Positions 1 to 9,618 of a stretch of 64,000 nt of DNA are shown here, in pieces. A model generated the notes under the pieces. That model searched no databases, had not been told where the DNA came from, and was given only the letters and a program-made list of their open reading frames with translations. Positions within the stretch are counted from its first letter, which is position 1, and every line of letters begins with the position of its first letter. The DNA is from Ceratopteris richardii. Taxonomy: Eukaryota > Streptophyta > Polypodiopsida > Polypodiales > Pteridaceae. The stretch lies in assembly GCA_020310875.1 (NCBI GenBank), contig CM035430.1:106743979-106807978 (forward strand). The letters run 5' to 3'. The translations under genes and the position numbers were made by a program.

Positions 1-104
1 TATCTAAAGGTAGGTCAAGTGGGAGATCAAAAGCAAAAATAAAATAATTCCACTTGTTAAACATTTGTGTATATTAGCATATACAAGTACTCAGTTTAAG
101 ACAT

Positions 105-1843
105 AGCAATCTGATGCAAAGGAGGCACTATGAGAGCCTGAACGAGTACGATATGACAAAGGTGCATCTAATTTGCTATCACGCAAAGTTTGCACCAGCC
201 ATTTTGGCATAGTTTTTGCCTGCTCAATATCAGCTCTCTAATCAACAAGTGCATCATGTAAATCTACATCAGAAATAGAATGATCTGCATCATCATATGA
301 AACGTGCAAAGGTTGAGAAGTTGCCTCATTAGGACCAACACTAGACTGTCCACCTGTAAAAAGAGGCATCAACGTATCATACATGTCTTTGGAGCTAACA
401 AAATGTCTCCTTAGTACATGAAAGCAATGGCTGAATAGCATCTTCCACAAAGACAACATCACGGCTAAACAGAATGCGTTTAGTCTGTGGATGATACAGA
501 CGATAGCCTTTACTTTCAGAACTGTACCCAACAAAAATAAATTTTACTGCCTTATCATCCAATTTTTTGCGATGTTGTTCAGGCACTAATGCATATGCCA
601 AACAACCAAAAACACGCAGATGAGCAACAGATGGCTTGCGGTCATGCCAAGCCTCATATGGAGTGATAGACTGCAGCGCTTTAGTGGGACACCTGTTCAG
701 TACATATGCTGCACACGTGACAGCCTCAAGCCAGAAACTATGTGGTAAAGCCTGACTCTTTACCATGCACCTCGCCATCTCCATGAGTGACCGGTTCTTT
801 CGTTCAGCAACTCCATTCTGTTGAGGTGTATACGGCACTGTACACTGGTGTTTTATCCCACGTTCAACCAGAAATGCATTAAAATCAGAAGACATATATT
901 CCCCCCCTCGATCAGAATGGAGGGTGCCCATTTTACATGTTGACAGATTTTCAGCCAAAACCAAAAACTGTTTGAAGCACATGAACACTTTGGACTTTGC
1001 TTTGAGTGGATATACCCATGCATGCCTGGAAAAATCATCAATGAAAGTCACGAAGTAAAGGTAATTTCCAAAAGATCCATAGACATCACTATGTACAAGC
1101 TGCAATTTCTGAGTAGCCCGAACTGAACCATCTTTTGGAAAGGATGAACGCTACATTTTGCCCAAAATACAGCCTTCACAAACATGTTTTCCAGGTGCCT
1201 CAAGTTTGGGCAAAGAGGACACCATTTCTGATTTCTGCAGGCGTAGCAAACTAGCAAAATTCAGATGACCAAAGCGTGCATGCCAAAGCTTTGCATCTGA
1301 CATAGCCTGAGAATCATGAACTGCACATGCCAAATCATTCACAGATCTTTCATAGTCTATGAGCTTATACAACCCACAACATAAAATGCCAGAAGCAATA
1401 ATAACATCGCCATTTGACAGATCATGAACTGTACATCTGTCATCAACAAATTTCACAACCAAGCCAATCTTGGCTAATGTAGAAACTGATAACAGATTCT
1501 TCTTGATCCCTGGCACAAATAAAGCATCTGACAATGTGAAATAACTACCATCAGTAGTAGTCAGAATGATCTTACCAACTCCCATAACAGGATAAGAGGA
1601 GTTGTTGGCGCATGTGACAGTATTCCCTGTAGGGGCAGGCTCGAGTGAAGAGAAGAAACTGTGCTGCAAGGTAATATGTTTGGTCGCCCCACTGTCAAAG
1701 TACCAAACATCTGAGTCCACTGCAGACATGCACTGCTCATGACAAGATGGGTCAAAACTGAAAACAGTAGTAAACGCCCATTCTTCTTCCTGCACAAGAT
1801 TTGCAGACTCTGTTTTTGGTGTAGAGGCCTCTACAAAAACCAT
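105..1843 (-). pseudogene. pol: Element A pol fragment: protease and integrase
   Basis: The fragment encodes a copia aspartic protease (WYFDSGATKHIT, about 1683-1720), the HHCC zinc domain of integrase (WHARFGH ... CEGCILGK, about 1155-1300) and the integrase core (HSDVYG, DRGGEY, QQNGVAERKNR). Compared with copy C there is a stop after CILGKM near 1153, a deletion near 1070 that removes the residues between DVYG and the GNYLYF segment, and a frameshift near 400-530 where the frame leaves one reading and resumes in another. Homology ends in the linker before reverse transcriptase. It cannot give a functional polyprotein. Confidence 0.85.
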
Positions 1844-2780
1844 TCAAGCCTCTTTCTTCTTTGCCTCTTTTGCAGCCAGTTTTGGATAGTTCTTTATGAT
1901 ATGATCATTCCCTTTACAGTACGCAAAACAATTTCTGCTTTTCTTATTTCTTCTCATATTTATCCTGGTTCTTCGAATGTGCAGCATTTTCAAATTTCTG
2001 CTTACTAGTAGAAGAGCTCCATTTTCCTTTGCCCTTCTGACTAGCCAGGAAAGCTTGATCTGCAACACGCATAATGGACCCATTCTGCCTGGACTAATCT
2101 TCCTGCAACAGAACAGAGACTAACTCCTCAAATGATAAGGCATTCGGATTGCCTTTCATCATCAACCGAAGAGTAGAAGCAAAACTCTGATATGAATAAG
2201 GAAGACCATTTAGAACGGTCTGCACAAGTGAGCTATCTGGTATAACCTCATCAACAGAAATCAACTGTTCCTTCAAATCTTTGATCTTTGTTAGGAAAAG
2301 GTCCATAGAATCACCTTCATTCATGTGCTCACTCTCCAACTGTTTTCGGAGGTAAGCAACACGAGCCTCATTCCTAGCTTGGTACAATGTGGTTAGTGTA
2401 TACCAAGCATCCCTAGCTGTTCTGCAAGAGCGAATATGAGGAATAATGGCACGTTTGACAGACAAGGCTATCAATGCATGTGCATGGGCATCTCTGCCAT
2501 CCCAACAAATTTGCTCTGCAGTAGGTGCAACAGAAACAGCAACACGAACAGGAATCTGCGGAATATCATCTTCGACACCATCTTCATCAGCTCCAGCACT
2601 TGTATTTGTAGTACCTGTCGTTACAGGTGTAACAGGACGTCTTTCAACACCCTGCACAATGTTCCACAATCCTTTTGCAACCAAAACATGTCGCATCATA
2701 TAAGCCCATAATGGGTGGTTGGTACCATCCAACTTATTCTCAACAGCCAACATACGGAATACATCACTGCTTTCAGCCAT
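1844..2780 (-). pseudogene. gag: Element A gag
   Basis: The copia gag starts at the ATG at 2780 (MAESSDVFRMLAVENKLDGTNHPLWAYMM), matching the start in copies B, C and G. The capsid-like helical part is open to 2094, where a CAG codon of copy C has become TAG. Beyond that the frame is shifted, and a partial zinc knuckle (CKGNDHIIKNYPK; final Cys changed to Tyr, first Cys region damaged) can be read near 1890-1930. The product would bind RNA and assemble the particle; this copy is inactive. Confidence 0.85.
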
Positions 2781-3121
2781 GGCCGGTGACTAAAATACCT
2801 TGATGCAGAAAATTGAATGTATCTCAAAAAGTTGAACAGAACTACCCAGACAAGTTCTGCTAGACCTGTAGCAGACTCCGAGACGCTTAAACTGGCGAAT
2901 AGAAACTGGTATATACCTTTGGCACAAAAAGACGAAATAGCCTACACAAGCACTGCGATAGTGCGTTCGGAGGCCGAAACGAGCTCAAATCGCGATTTCC
3001 GCACCACAAAGCGAAGCCGTTTTGATCTCGGAAACACGCTGAGTATGCTCACTAAAATTCGTGCAATTTTGAGACTGCAAACGGAGGAGTGTCGACGACG
3101 CCCTAGATGAAGCGACGACCT

Positions 3122-3133
3122 GCTCTGATACCA
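3122..3133 (-). other. Primer binding site of element A (Met-tRNA)
   Basis: On the minus strand this reads TGGTATCAGAGC, complementary to the 3' end of plant initiator methionine tRNA. It lies 2 bases inside the 5' LTR end, as in most plant copia elements, and fixes the element's orientation. Confidence 0.9.
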
Positions 3134-3135
3134 AT

Positions 3136-3352
3136 TGTTGGAGTTTAGACGTCTGCGGAAGCACGTGAGCGGCACAAGGAAGAAGAAGAAGCTTGGAGCA
3201 CAAACACACAATAGTGAATGTACAAAGATAAGTAGCCCATTAGGGCAATAGGCGTATATACAAGCCGGGGGAAAAAAACCTCCTAAAGAGGGAAAAAAGT
3301 GCCCTGGCGGTCCTAGTGTGTTCACACACATCACTACCTAAATATATCAACT
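3136..3352 (-). repeat. 5' LTR of element A
   Basis: About 217 bp, the reverse complement of the 230-bp LTR of element C (4236-4465). The edge next to the primer site is TGTTGGAG; the outer edge reads ...AAATATATCAACT instead of the expected ...ATCAACA, probably one substitution. It sits head to head with the partial LTR of B, forming an inverted repeat. Confidence 0.85.
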
Positions 3353-3485
3353 GCCTATAGCCCTAACGGGTTACTAATCCTAGTACATTCTAGTGGTAAT
3401 ACATTCTATATTGTGTTGTTGTGCTTCAAGCTTCTTCTTCTTCCTTGTGCTCTTCGGGTGCTTTCGTAGACGTCTAACTCCAACA
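3353..3485 (+). repeat. Partial 5' LTR of element B
   Basis: This is the last 133 bp of an LTR of the A/C/G copia family, closest to the G LTR (28343-28573), ending in CAACA. The first ~100 bp are missing at the junction with A, as expected if A inserted into this LTR. Confidence 0.8.
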
Positions 3486-3487
3486 AT

Positions 3488-3499
3488 TGGTATTAGAGC
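3488..3499 (+). other. Primer binding site of element B
   Basis: TGGTATTAGAGC, the Met-tRNA primer site with one C to T change, two bases after the LTR end. Confidence 0.85.
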
Positions 3500-3840
3500 A
3501 TGTCGCCGCTTCATCTGGGGCGTCGTCGACACCTCTCTGGTTGAAGTCTGAGAATTGCATGAAATTTGGTGACCATACTCAAGGTGTTTCAAAGATCAAA
3601 ACACCTTTGCTATGTGGGGCTGAAATTGCAATCTGAGCTCCTTTTGACCTCTGAACGCACTATCACAGTGCTTGTGCAGGTTATTTTGTCTTTTTGTGCC
3701 AAAGGTATATTCCTATTTTGGTTTGCCATTATAAGCGTCTCAAAATCTGCTACAAGTTTAGCAAAATTTATCTGGGTAGTTGTGTTCAACTTTTTAAGAT
3801 CTAGTCAATTTTCTGCATCAAGATATTTTAGTCACCAGCC

Positions 3841-4235
3841 ATGGCTGAAAGTAGTGATGTATTTTGTATGTTGGTTGTTGAGGATAAGTTGGATGGTACC
3901 AAACACGTTATGGGCTTATATGATGCAACATGTATTGGTTGCAAAAGGACTGTGGAACATTGTGCATGGTGTTGAAAAATGTCCTATCACACCTGCAACT
4001 ATTACAAATGCAGGTATTGAAGCTGATGCAGAAGGTTTCAAAGATGATGATATTCTGCATAGTCATGTTTGTGTTGCGGTTTCTATTGCACCTACTATAG
4101 AGCACATTCGTTGGAATGGCAGAGATGCCCAGACACATGCATTGATAGCTTTGTCTGTCAAAAGTGCTATAATTCCTCACATTCGCTCTTGGAGAACAGC
4201 TAAGGATGCTTGGGATACACTTACCACATTGTACC
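3841..4235 (+). pseudogene. gag: Element B gag, 5' part
   Basis: Copia gag beginning at the ATG at 3841 (MAESSDVFCMLVVEDKLDG). A one-base deletion near 3905 shifts the frame relative to copy C, so the normal LWAYMM segment is read from another frame. The gene is interrupted at 4235 by element C; the target duplication GTACC occupies 4231-4235 and reappears at 26315. It was already a decayed copy, or decayed faster after interruption. Confidence 0.85.
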
Positions 4236-4465
4236 TGTTGATATATTTAGGTAGTGATGTGTGTGAACACTCTAGGACCGCTGGGGCACTTTTTTCCCTC
4301 TTTAGGAGGTTTTTTTCCCCCGGCTTGTATATATGCCTATTGCCCTAATGGGCTACTCATCTTTGTACATTCTCGAGTAATACATTCAGTCTTGTGTGTT
4401 GTGCTCCAAGCTTCTTCTTCTTCCTTGTGCTGTTCGCGTGCTTTCGCAGACGTCTAACTCCAACA
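4236..4465 (+). repeat. 5' LTR of element C
   Basis: 230 bp, TGTTGATA ... CCAACA. A TATA-like TATATAT lies at 4328-4334 and would place the transcription start around 4360. It differs from the 3' LTR at about four sites (for example T/C in GCYGGGGCAC and C/T in TTCGYGTGC). Confidence 0.95.
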
Positions 4466-4467
4466 AT

Positions 4468-4479
4468 TGGTATCAGAGC
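4468..4479 (+). other. Primer binding site of element C (Met-tRNA)
   Basis: TGGTATCAGAGC, a perfect match to the complement of the 3' end of initiator Met-tRNA, two bases downstream of the LTR. Confidence 0.95.
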
Positions 4480-4819
4480 AGGTCGTTGCTTCTTCTAGGG
4501 CGCCGTCGACACTCCTCCGTTTGCAGTCTCAGATTCGCATAAAATTTGGTGAGCATACTCAAGGTGTTTCCGAGATCAAAACAGCTTTGCTGTGTGGTGC
4601 CGAAATCGCGATCTGAGCTCGTTTCGGCCTCCGAACGCACTATCGCAGTGCTTGTGCAGGCTATTTTGTCCTTTTGTGCCAAAGGTATATACCAGTTTCT
4701 GTTCGCCAGTTTAAGCGTCTCGAAGTCTGTACAGGTCTAGCAGAACTCGTGTGGGCAGTTCTGTTCAACTTTTTGAGATACAGTCAATTTTCTGCATCAA
4801 GGTATTTTAGTCACCGGCC

Positions 4820-6127
4820 ATGGCTGAAAGCAGTGATGTATTCCGTATGTTGGCTGTTGAGGATAAGTTGGATGGTACCAACTACCCATTATGGGCTTAT
4901 ATGATGCGACATGTACTGGTTGCAAAAGGATTGTGGAACATTGTGCAGGGTGTTGAAAGACGTCCTGTTACACCTGTAACGACAGGTACTGCAAATACAG
5001 GTGTTGGAGCTGATGAAGATGGTGTCGAAGATGATATTCCGCAGATTCCTGTTCGTGCTGCTGTTTCTGTTGCACCTACTGCAGAGCAGATTCGTTGGGA
5101 TGGCAGAGATGCCCAGGCACATGCATTGATAGCTTTGTCTGTCAAACGTGCCATTATTCCTCACATTCGCTCTTGCAGAACAGCAAAGGATGCTTGGGAT
5201 ACACTTACCACTTTGTACCAGGCTAGGAATGAGGCTCGTGTTGCTTACCTCCAAAAACAGTTGGAGAGTGAGCACATGAATGAAGGTGATTCGATGGACA
5301 GTTTTCTTACAAAGATCAAAGACCTGAAGGAACAATTGATTTCTGCTGATGAGGTTATACCAGATAGCTCACTTGTGCAGACCGTTCTGAATGGCCTTCC
5401 TGATTCATATCAGAGTTTTGCCTCTACTCTTCGATTGATGATGAAAGGCAATCCGAATGCCTTGTCATTTGAGGAATTAGTCTCTGTTCTGTTGCAGGAA
5501 GATCAGTCCAGACAGAACAGGTCCATTATGCGTGTTGCAGATCAAGCTTTCCTGGCTAGTCAGAAGGGCAAAGGAAAATGGAGCTCTTCTACTAGTAAGC
5601 AGAAATCTGCAAATGCTGCACAATCGAAGAACCAGGATAAAGATGAGAAGAAATCAGAAAAGCAGAAATTGTTCTGCAAGTACTGTAAAGGAAATGATCA
5701 TATTATAAAGAACTGTCCAAAACTGGCTGCTAAAGAGGCAAAGAAGAAAGAGGCTGGAATGGTTGTTGCAGAGGCCTCTACACCAAAAACAGAGTCTGCA
5801 AATCTTGTGCAGGAAGAAGAATGGGCGTTTACTACTGTCTGCAGTTTTGACCCATCTTCTCATGATCAGTGCATGTCTGCAGTAGACTCAGATGTTTGGT
5901 ACTTTGACAGTGGGGCAACCAAACATATTACCTCGCAGCGCAGTTTCTTCTCTTCGCTCGAGCCTGCCCCTACAGGGAATACTGTCACATGCACCAATAA
6001 CTCCTCTTATCCTGTTATGGGAGTTGGTAAGATCATTCTGACTACTGCTGATGGTAGTTCTTTCACTTTGTCAGATGCTTTATTTGTGCCCGGATCAAAA
6101 AGAACCTGTTATCAGTTTCTGCATTAG
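4820..6127 (+). CDS. gag: Element C gag and N-terminal protease
   Basis: The frame starts at the ATG at 4820, 340 bases after the primer site, the same start as in copies A, B and G. Residues 1-230 are the copia gag helical domain (KLDGTNYPLWAYMM, then DAWDTLTTLYQARNEARVAYL and the LNGLPDSYQSF motif). A Lys-rich stretch and a CX2CX4HX4C zinc knuckle (CKYCKGNDHIIKNC, near 5673-5714) follow, then the protease active site YFDSGATKH at about 5900-5926. In a working copy the frame would continue through pol; here one G is missing near 6092 (GGATCAA against GGGATCAA in G), so the frame ends falsely with SKRTCYQFLH. The gag part is intact. Confidence 0.9.
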   Translation: MAESSDVFRMLAVEDKLDGTNYPLWAYMMRHVLVAKGLWNIVQGVERRPVTPVTTGTANTGVGADEDGVEDDIPQIPVRAAVSVAPTAEQIRWDGRDAQAHALIALSVKRAIIPHIRSCRTAKDAWDTLTTLYQARNEARVAYLQKQLESEHMNEGDSMDSFLTKIKDLKEQLISADEVIPDSSLVQTVLNGLPDSYQSFASTLRLMMKGNPNALSFEELVSVLLQEDQSRQNRSIMRVADQAFLASQKGKGKWSSSTSKQKSANAAQSKNQDKDEKKSEKQKLFCKYCKGNDHIIKNCPKLAAKEAKKKEAGMVVAEASTPKTESANLVQEEEWAFTTVCSFDPSSHDQCMSAVDSDVWYFDSGATKHITSQRSFFSSLEPAPTGNTVTCTNNSSYPVMGVGKIILTTADGSSFTLSDALFVPGSKRTCYQFLH

Positions 6128-6138
6128 CCAAGATTGGC

Positions 6139-8274
6139 TTGGTTGTGAAATTCGTTGATGACAGGTGTACAGTCCATGATCTCTCAAATGGCGATGTGAT
6201 TATTGCTTCTGGCATTTTATGTCGTGGGCTGTATAAGCTCATAGACTATGAAAAATCTGTGAATGATTCGGCATGTGCAGTTCATGATTCTCAGGCTATG
6301 TCAGATGCAAAGCTTTGGCATGCACGCTTTGGTCATCTGAATTTTGCTAGTTTGTTACGCTTGCAGAAATCAGAAATGGTGTCCTCTTTGCCCAAACTTG
6401 AGGCACCTGGAAAACATGTTTGTGAAGGCTGTATTTTGGGCAAAATGCAACGTTCTTCCTTTCCAAAAGATGGTTCAGTTCGGGCTATGCAGAAATTGCA
6501 GCTTGTACATAGTGATGTCTGTGGTCCTATGCAGACACCCTATTTTGGAAATTACCTTTACTTCGTGACTTTCATTGATGATTTTTCCAGGCATGCATGG
6601 GTATATCCACTCAAAGCAAAGTCCAAAGTGTTCATGTGCTTCAAACAGTTTTTGGTTTTGGCTGAAAATCTGTCAGCATGTAAAATGGGCACCCTCCGTT
6701 CTGATCGAGGGGGGGAATATATGTCTTCAGATTTTAATGCATTTCTGGCTGAACGTGGGATAAAACACCAGTGTACAGTGCCGTATACACCTCAACAGAA
6801 TGGAGTTGCTGAACAAAAGAACAGGTCACTCATGGAGATGGCGAGGTGCATGCTCAAAAGTCAGGCTTTACCACATAGTTTCTGGCTTGAGGCTATCATG
6901 TGTGCAGCATATGTACTGAACAGGTGTCCCACGAAAGCGTTGCAGTCTATCACTCCATATGAGGCTTGGCATGACCGCAAGCCATTTGTTGCTCATCTGC
7001 GTGTTTTTGGTTGTTTGGCATATGCATTAGTGCCTGAACAACATCGCAGAAAATTGGATGATAAGGCAGTAAAATGTATTTTTGTTGGGTACAGTTCTGA
7101 AAGTAAAGGCTATCGTCTGTATCATCCAGAGACTAAACGCATTCTGGTTAGCCGTGATGTTGTCTTTGTGGAAGATGCTATTCAGCCATTGCTTTCATGT
7201 ACTAAGGAGACATCTGTTAGCTCCAAAGACATGTATGATACTTTGATGCCTCTTTTTACAGGTGGACAGGCTAGCGCTGGTCCTACAGAGGCAACTTCTC
7301 AGCCTTTGCAGGTTTCATATGATGATGCAGATCATTCCATTTCTGATGCAGATTTACATGATGCACTTGTTGATGAGAGAGCTGATATTGAACAGGCAAA
7401 AACTATGCCAAAATGGCTGGTGCAGACTTTGCGTGACAGCAAATTAGATGCACCTTTGTCATATCGTACTCGTTCAGGCTCTCATAGTACCTCCTTTGCA
7501 TCAGATTGCTATGCTATGGCTGCATCTAGTCTCTGTGATGAGAATGAGTCTGTTTCTTTTGATGAAGCACAAAATTCAAAAAATTGGATGGCTGCCATGC
7601 AATCTGAATATGATGCTATAATGAAGAATGGTACATGGTCTTTATGTGACTTGCCTCCTGGTAAGAAGGCCATTGGCACTAAGTGGGTATACAAGCTGAA
7701 GCGTAAACCTGATGGTACAATTGACAGGTATAAGGCTAGGCTTGTTGCAAAGGGTTATGCGCAGGAAAGAGGCATTGATTTTGATGAGACCTTTGCACCT
7801 ACATGCCGTATGACTACTGTTCAGAGCATTTGTGCACTTGCAGCCCATCATGGTTGGAATGTACATCAGTTGGACATTAAAACAGCATTTCTGAATGGTG
7901 ACTTGCATGAAGAAGTGTATGTTTTTCAGCCCCGTGGCTTTGTGCAGAAAGGGCATGAAAACCAGGTGTGCAGGTTAAGGAAGGCGTTATATGGTTTAAA
8001 GCAAGCACCACGTGCTTGGTATGAGAAAATACATGCCTATCTGATTGCACATGGTTTTGAGAACAGTCCAACTGAAAGCACCTTATATGTTAAGCGTGCT
8101 AATGATGTGCTTTTGATCATTGTTGTCTATGTAGACGACATGCTGCTCACTGGTCCTCTTGAGAAGCATATTGTTGATTTCAAGGCTGATTTGCATGCCT
8201 CATTTGAAATGTCTCATTTGGGGCATTTGCATCACTATTTGGGCATTCAGTTTATGCAAGTTGATGGTGGAATG
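6139..8274 (+). pseudogene. pol: Element C pol: protease end, integrase, reverse transcriptase
   Basis: This continues the polyprotein after the one-base deletion. It holds the end of the protease; the integrase zinc domain (WHARFGHLN ... CEGCILGK, about 6316-6450); the integrase core with HSDVCG, DRGGEY and the PQQNGVAEQKNR segment carrying the catalytic Glu; and a long linker. The reverse transcriptase follows ([63 protein letters not shown] at about 8127-8153). The open frame runs straight into the LTR of D; the true C sequence stops at 8274 with the target repeat GAATG and resumes in frame at 25201. Apart from these two lesions no stop is seen, so C was probably active until recently. Confidence 0.92.
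8270..8274. repeat. Target site duplication of element D, left copy
   Basis: GAATG immediately before the D LTR, repeated as GAATG at 25196-25200 immediately after the other LTR. Five base pairs is the usual size for LTR elements. Confidence 0.95.
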
Positions 8275-9169
8275 TGTGTACTTGAGCCGCAATGACTCAA
8301 GGACTTGTACCAATGAGACTATACCTCGATTGCCATACAAGTGCATATAGTGGAGTTCTTCTCACACATTTAATTATCAATCCTAAGGAGTGACTTACCA
8401 AGTGTATGAAGACATGTGCACACGTGATAGAAAATGAAGTGAGTTAGCTATTCAAGCATGAGAAAAGACTAATACTACCCACACCTATTGAAAAACTGGA
8501 AGTGTTGCCGCAAGCCTCTTTTCAGCAGTTTTGGTTTTTTGAGGTTTTCTCCCAGCACAGAACTCCGAACATAAGCAATAGGGTACTCGTTTCGAAGCTC
8601 TGGACGAGACGAATCCAACGGTTGTGGTTTCACTCAATTCTGACCACTCTGCTGCAAGTTATGGCAGAAACAGTGAATTACAGGAATTACTAACACCCGC
8701 GTTTTTGCTTCTCCTAGCTTACGCACGCACTACAGCCACTCAAAACATGGGGGAAGGGGTAGACAACAGTCCTACACTTGCATTTCAAGCATCACACACA
8801 CATACATGAGCAAAATGAAGATCAAAATCAGCAAGGAAGAGGCAAACTCGAAAATTCAGAAGTGCTCTTCTTCACAATGACAAGAAGTCCTTTACAATGA
8901 GTCACTTTTGACTTATATACTAGTGCCCTAAGTTTGGTCCTTTCACACAAGAGACCGACACTTTATTCTCTAAAAGACTAATTTCCTACTATTGTACATG
9001 GGTAATTCACTAATCTTCTGTGGGGATGCATCTAGAGGACTCCTCTAGTGCATTTACAATGGAAAATATATACAAGAGTGGTTATGATACAAAAGTTGTG
9101 TGTCCAAATCGGAAAAATTTTGGGGCCCGTCTTTTTTCTCTGCTTTTTGCGCTCTTTAGCTCTGCAACA
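8275..9169 (-). repeat. 3' LTR of element D
   Basis: 895 bp; element sense starts TGTTGCAGAG and ends AAGTACACA. A TATA box TATATAAG is at 8912-8919 (minus strand). Apparent short open frames in it have no family match and also occur in the other LTR; they are not treated as genes. Confidence 0.95.
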
Positions 9170-9183
9170 CTCTCCCCCTCTTC
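9170..9183 (-). other. Polypurine tract of element D
   Basis: Minus-strand AAGAGGGGGAGAG directly abuts the start of the 3' LTR (TGTTGCAG), the normal position for priming plus-strand DNA synthesis. Confidence 0.85.
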
Positions 9184-9618
9184 GTCTCTGTCGTCCCTTG
9201 ACAGACTTTGCTTCGCGAACGCGTCCCTTGGGCTGTGTTGCCTGATTCTTGATCTTGCTTTTCTCCGCACGCTCCCCTTGGTCAGTATTGTCTGCAGTTA
9301 AAGAGACATGCAGATTCGATGGCCTTCTTGATTCAAGCTCTACAACTCGAGAGCCTGATGTAGTTGTCTTGCCTGTTGACTCGGGTTGCCACGCACGCCA
9401 CCAGTGACTAGGAATGTGATGTTCTTAGTCACCCTCTTCAACTTTTCAGCCTCTACCCCTTTCTTACTTTTGGTCCTACTCTGATGTTTGAAAAGTCCAT
9501 GACTCGGGACCCCGGGGTTTAGCTTTGTAGCCTGATGCGTGCCCCTGCGGGGCTCTGTGCAGAGATGGGTGTTGCGCCCCTGCGGGGCTTCCTGCAGAGA
9601 TATGTTCTTTTTCTCTTC

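Larger units (their letters stand above)
105..3352 (-). mobile_element. Copia element A, decayed and truncated
   Basis: A Ty1/copia element reads leftwards: LTR, Met-tRNA primer site, gag, protease and integrase. Homology to the better preserved copy C stops near position 105, just after integrase, so the RT, RNase H and 3' LTR are missing or lie beyond an unseen junction; positions 1-104 match nothing recognised here. Frameshifts and stops break gag and pol. It abuts the plus-strand partial LTR of element B in inverted orientation, which suggests that A inserted into B, but the other flank is outside the window, so no target duplication can be checked. Confidence 0.85.

Noticed and set aside
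9020-9301. Short plus-strand frames in the D LTR and just beyond (also 25046-25300)
   Set aside because: They are inside or run off the LTR, are antisense to D, and show no family match.
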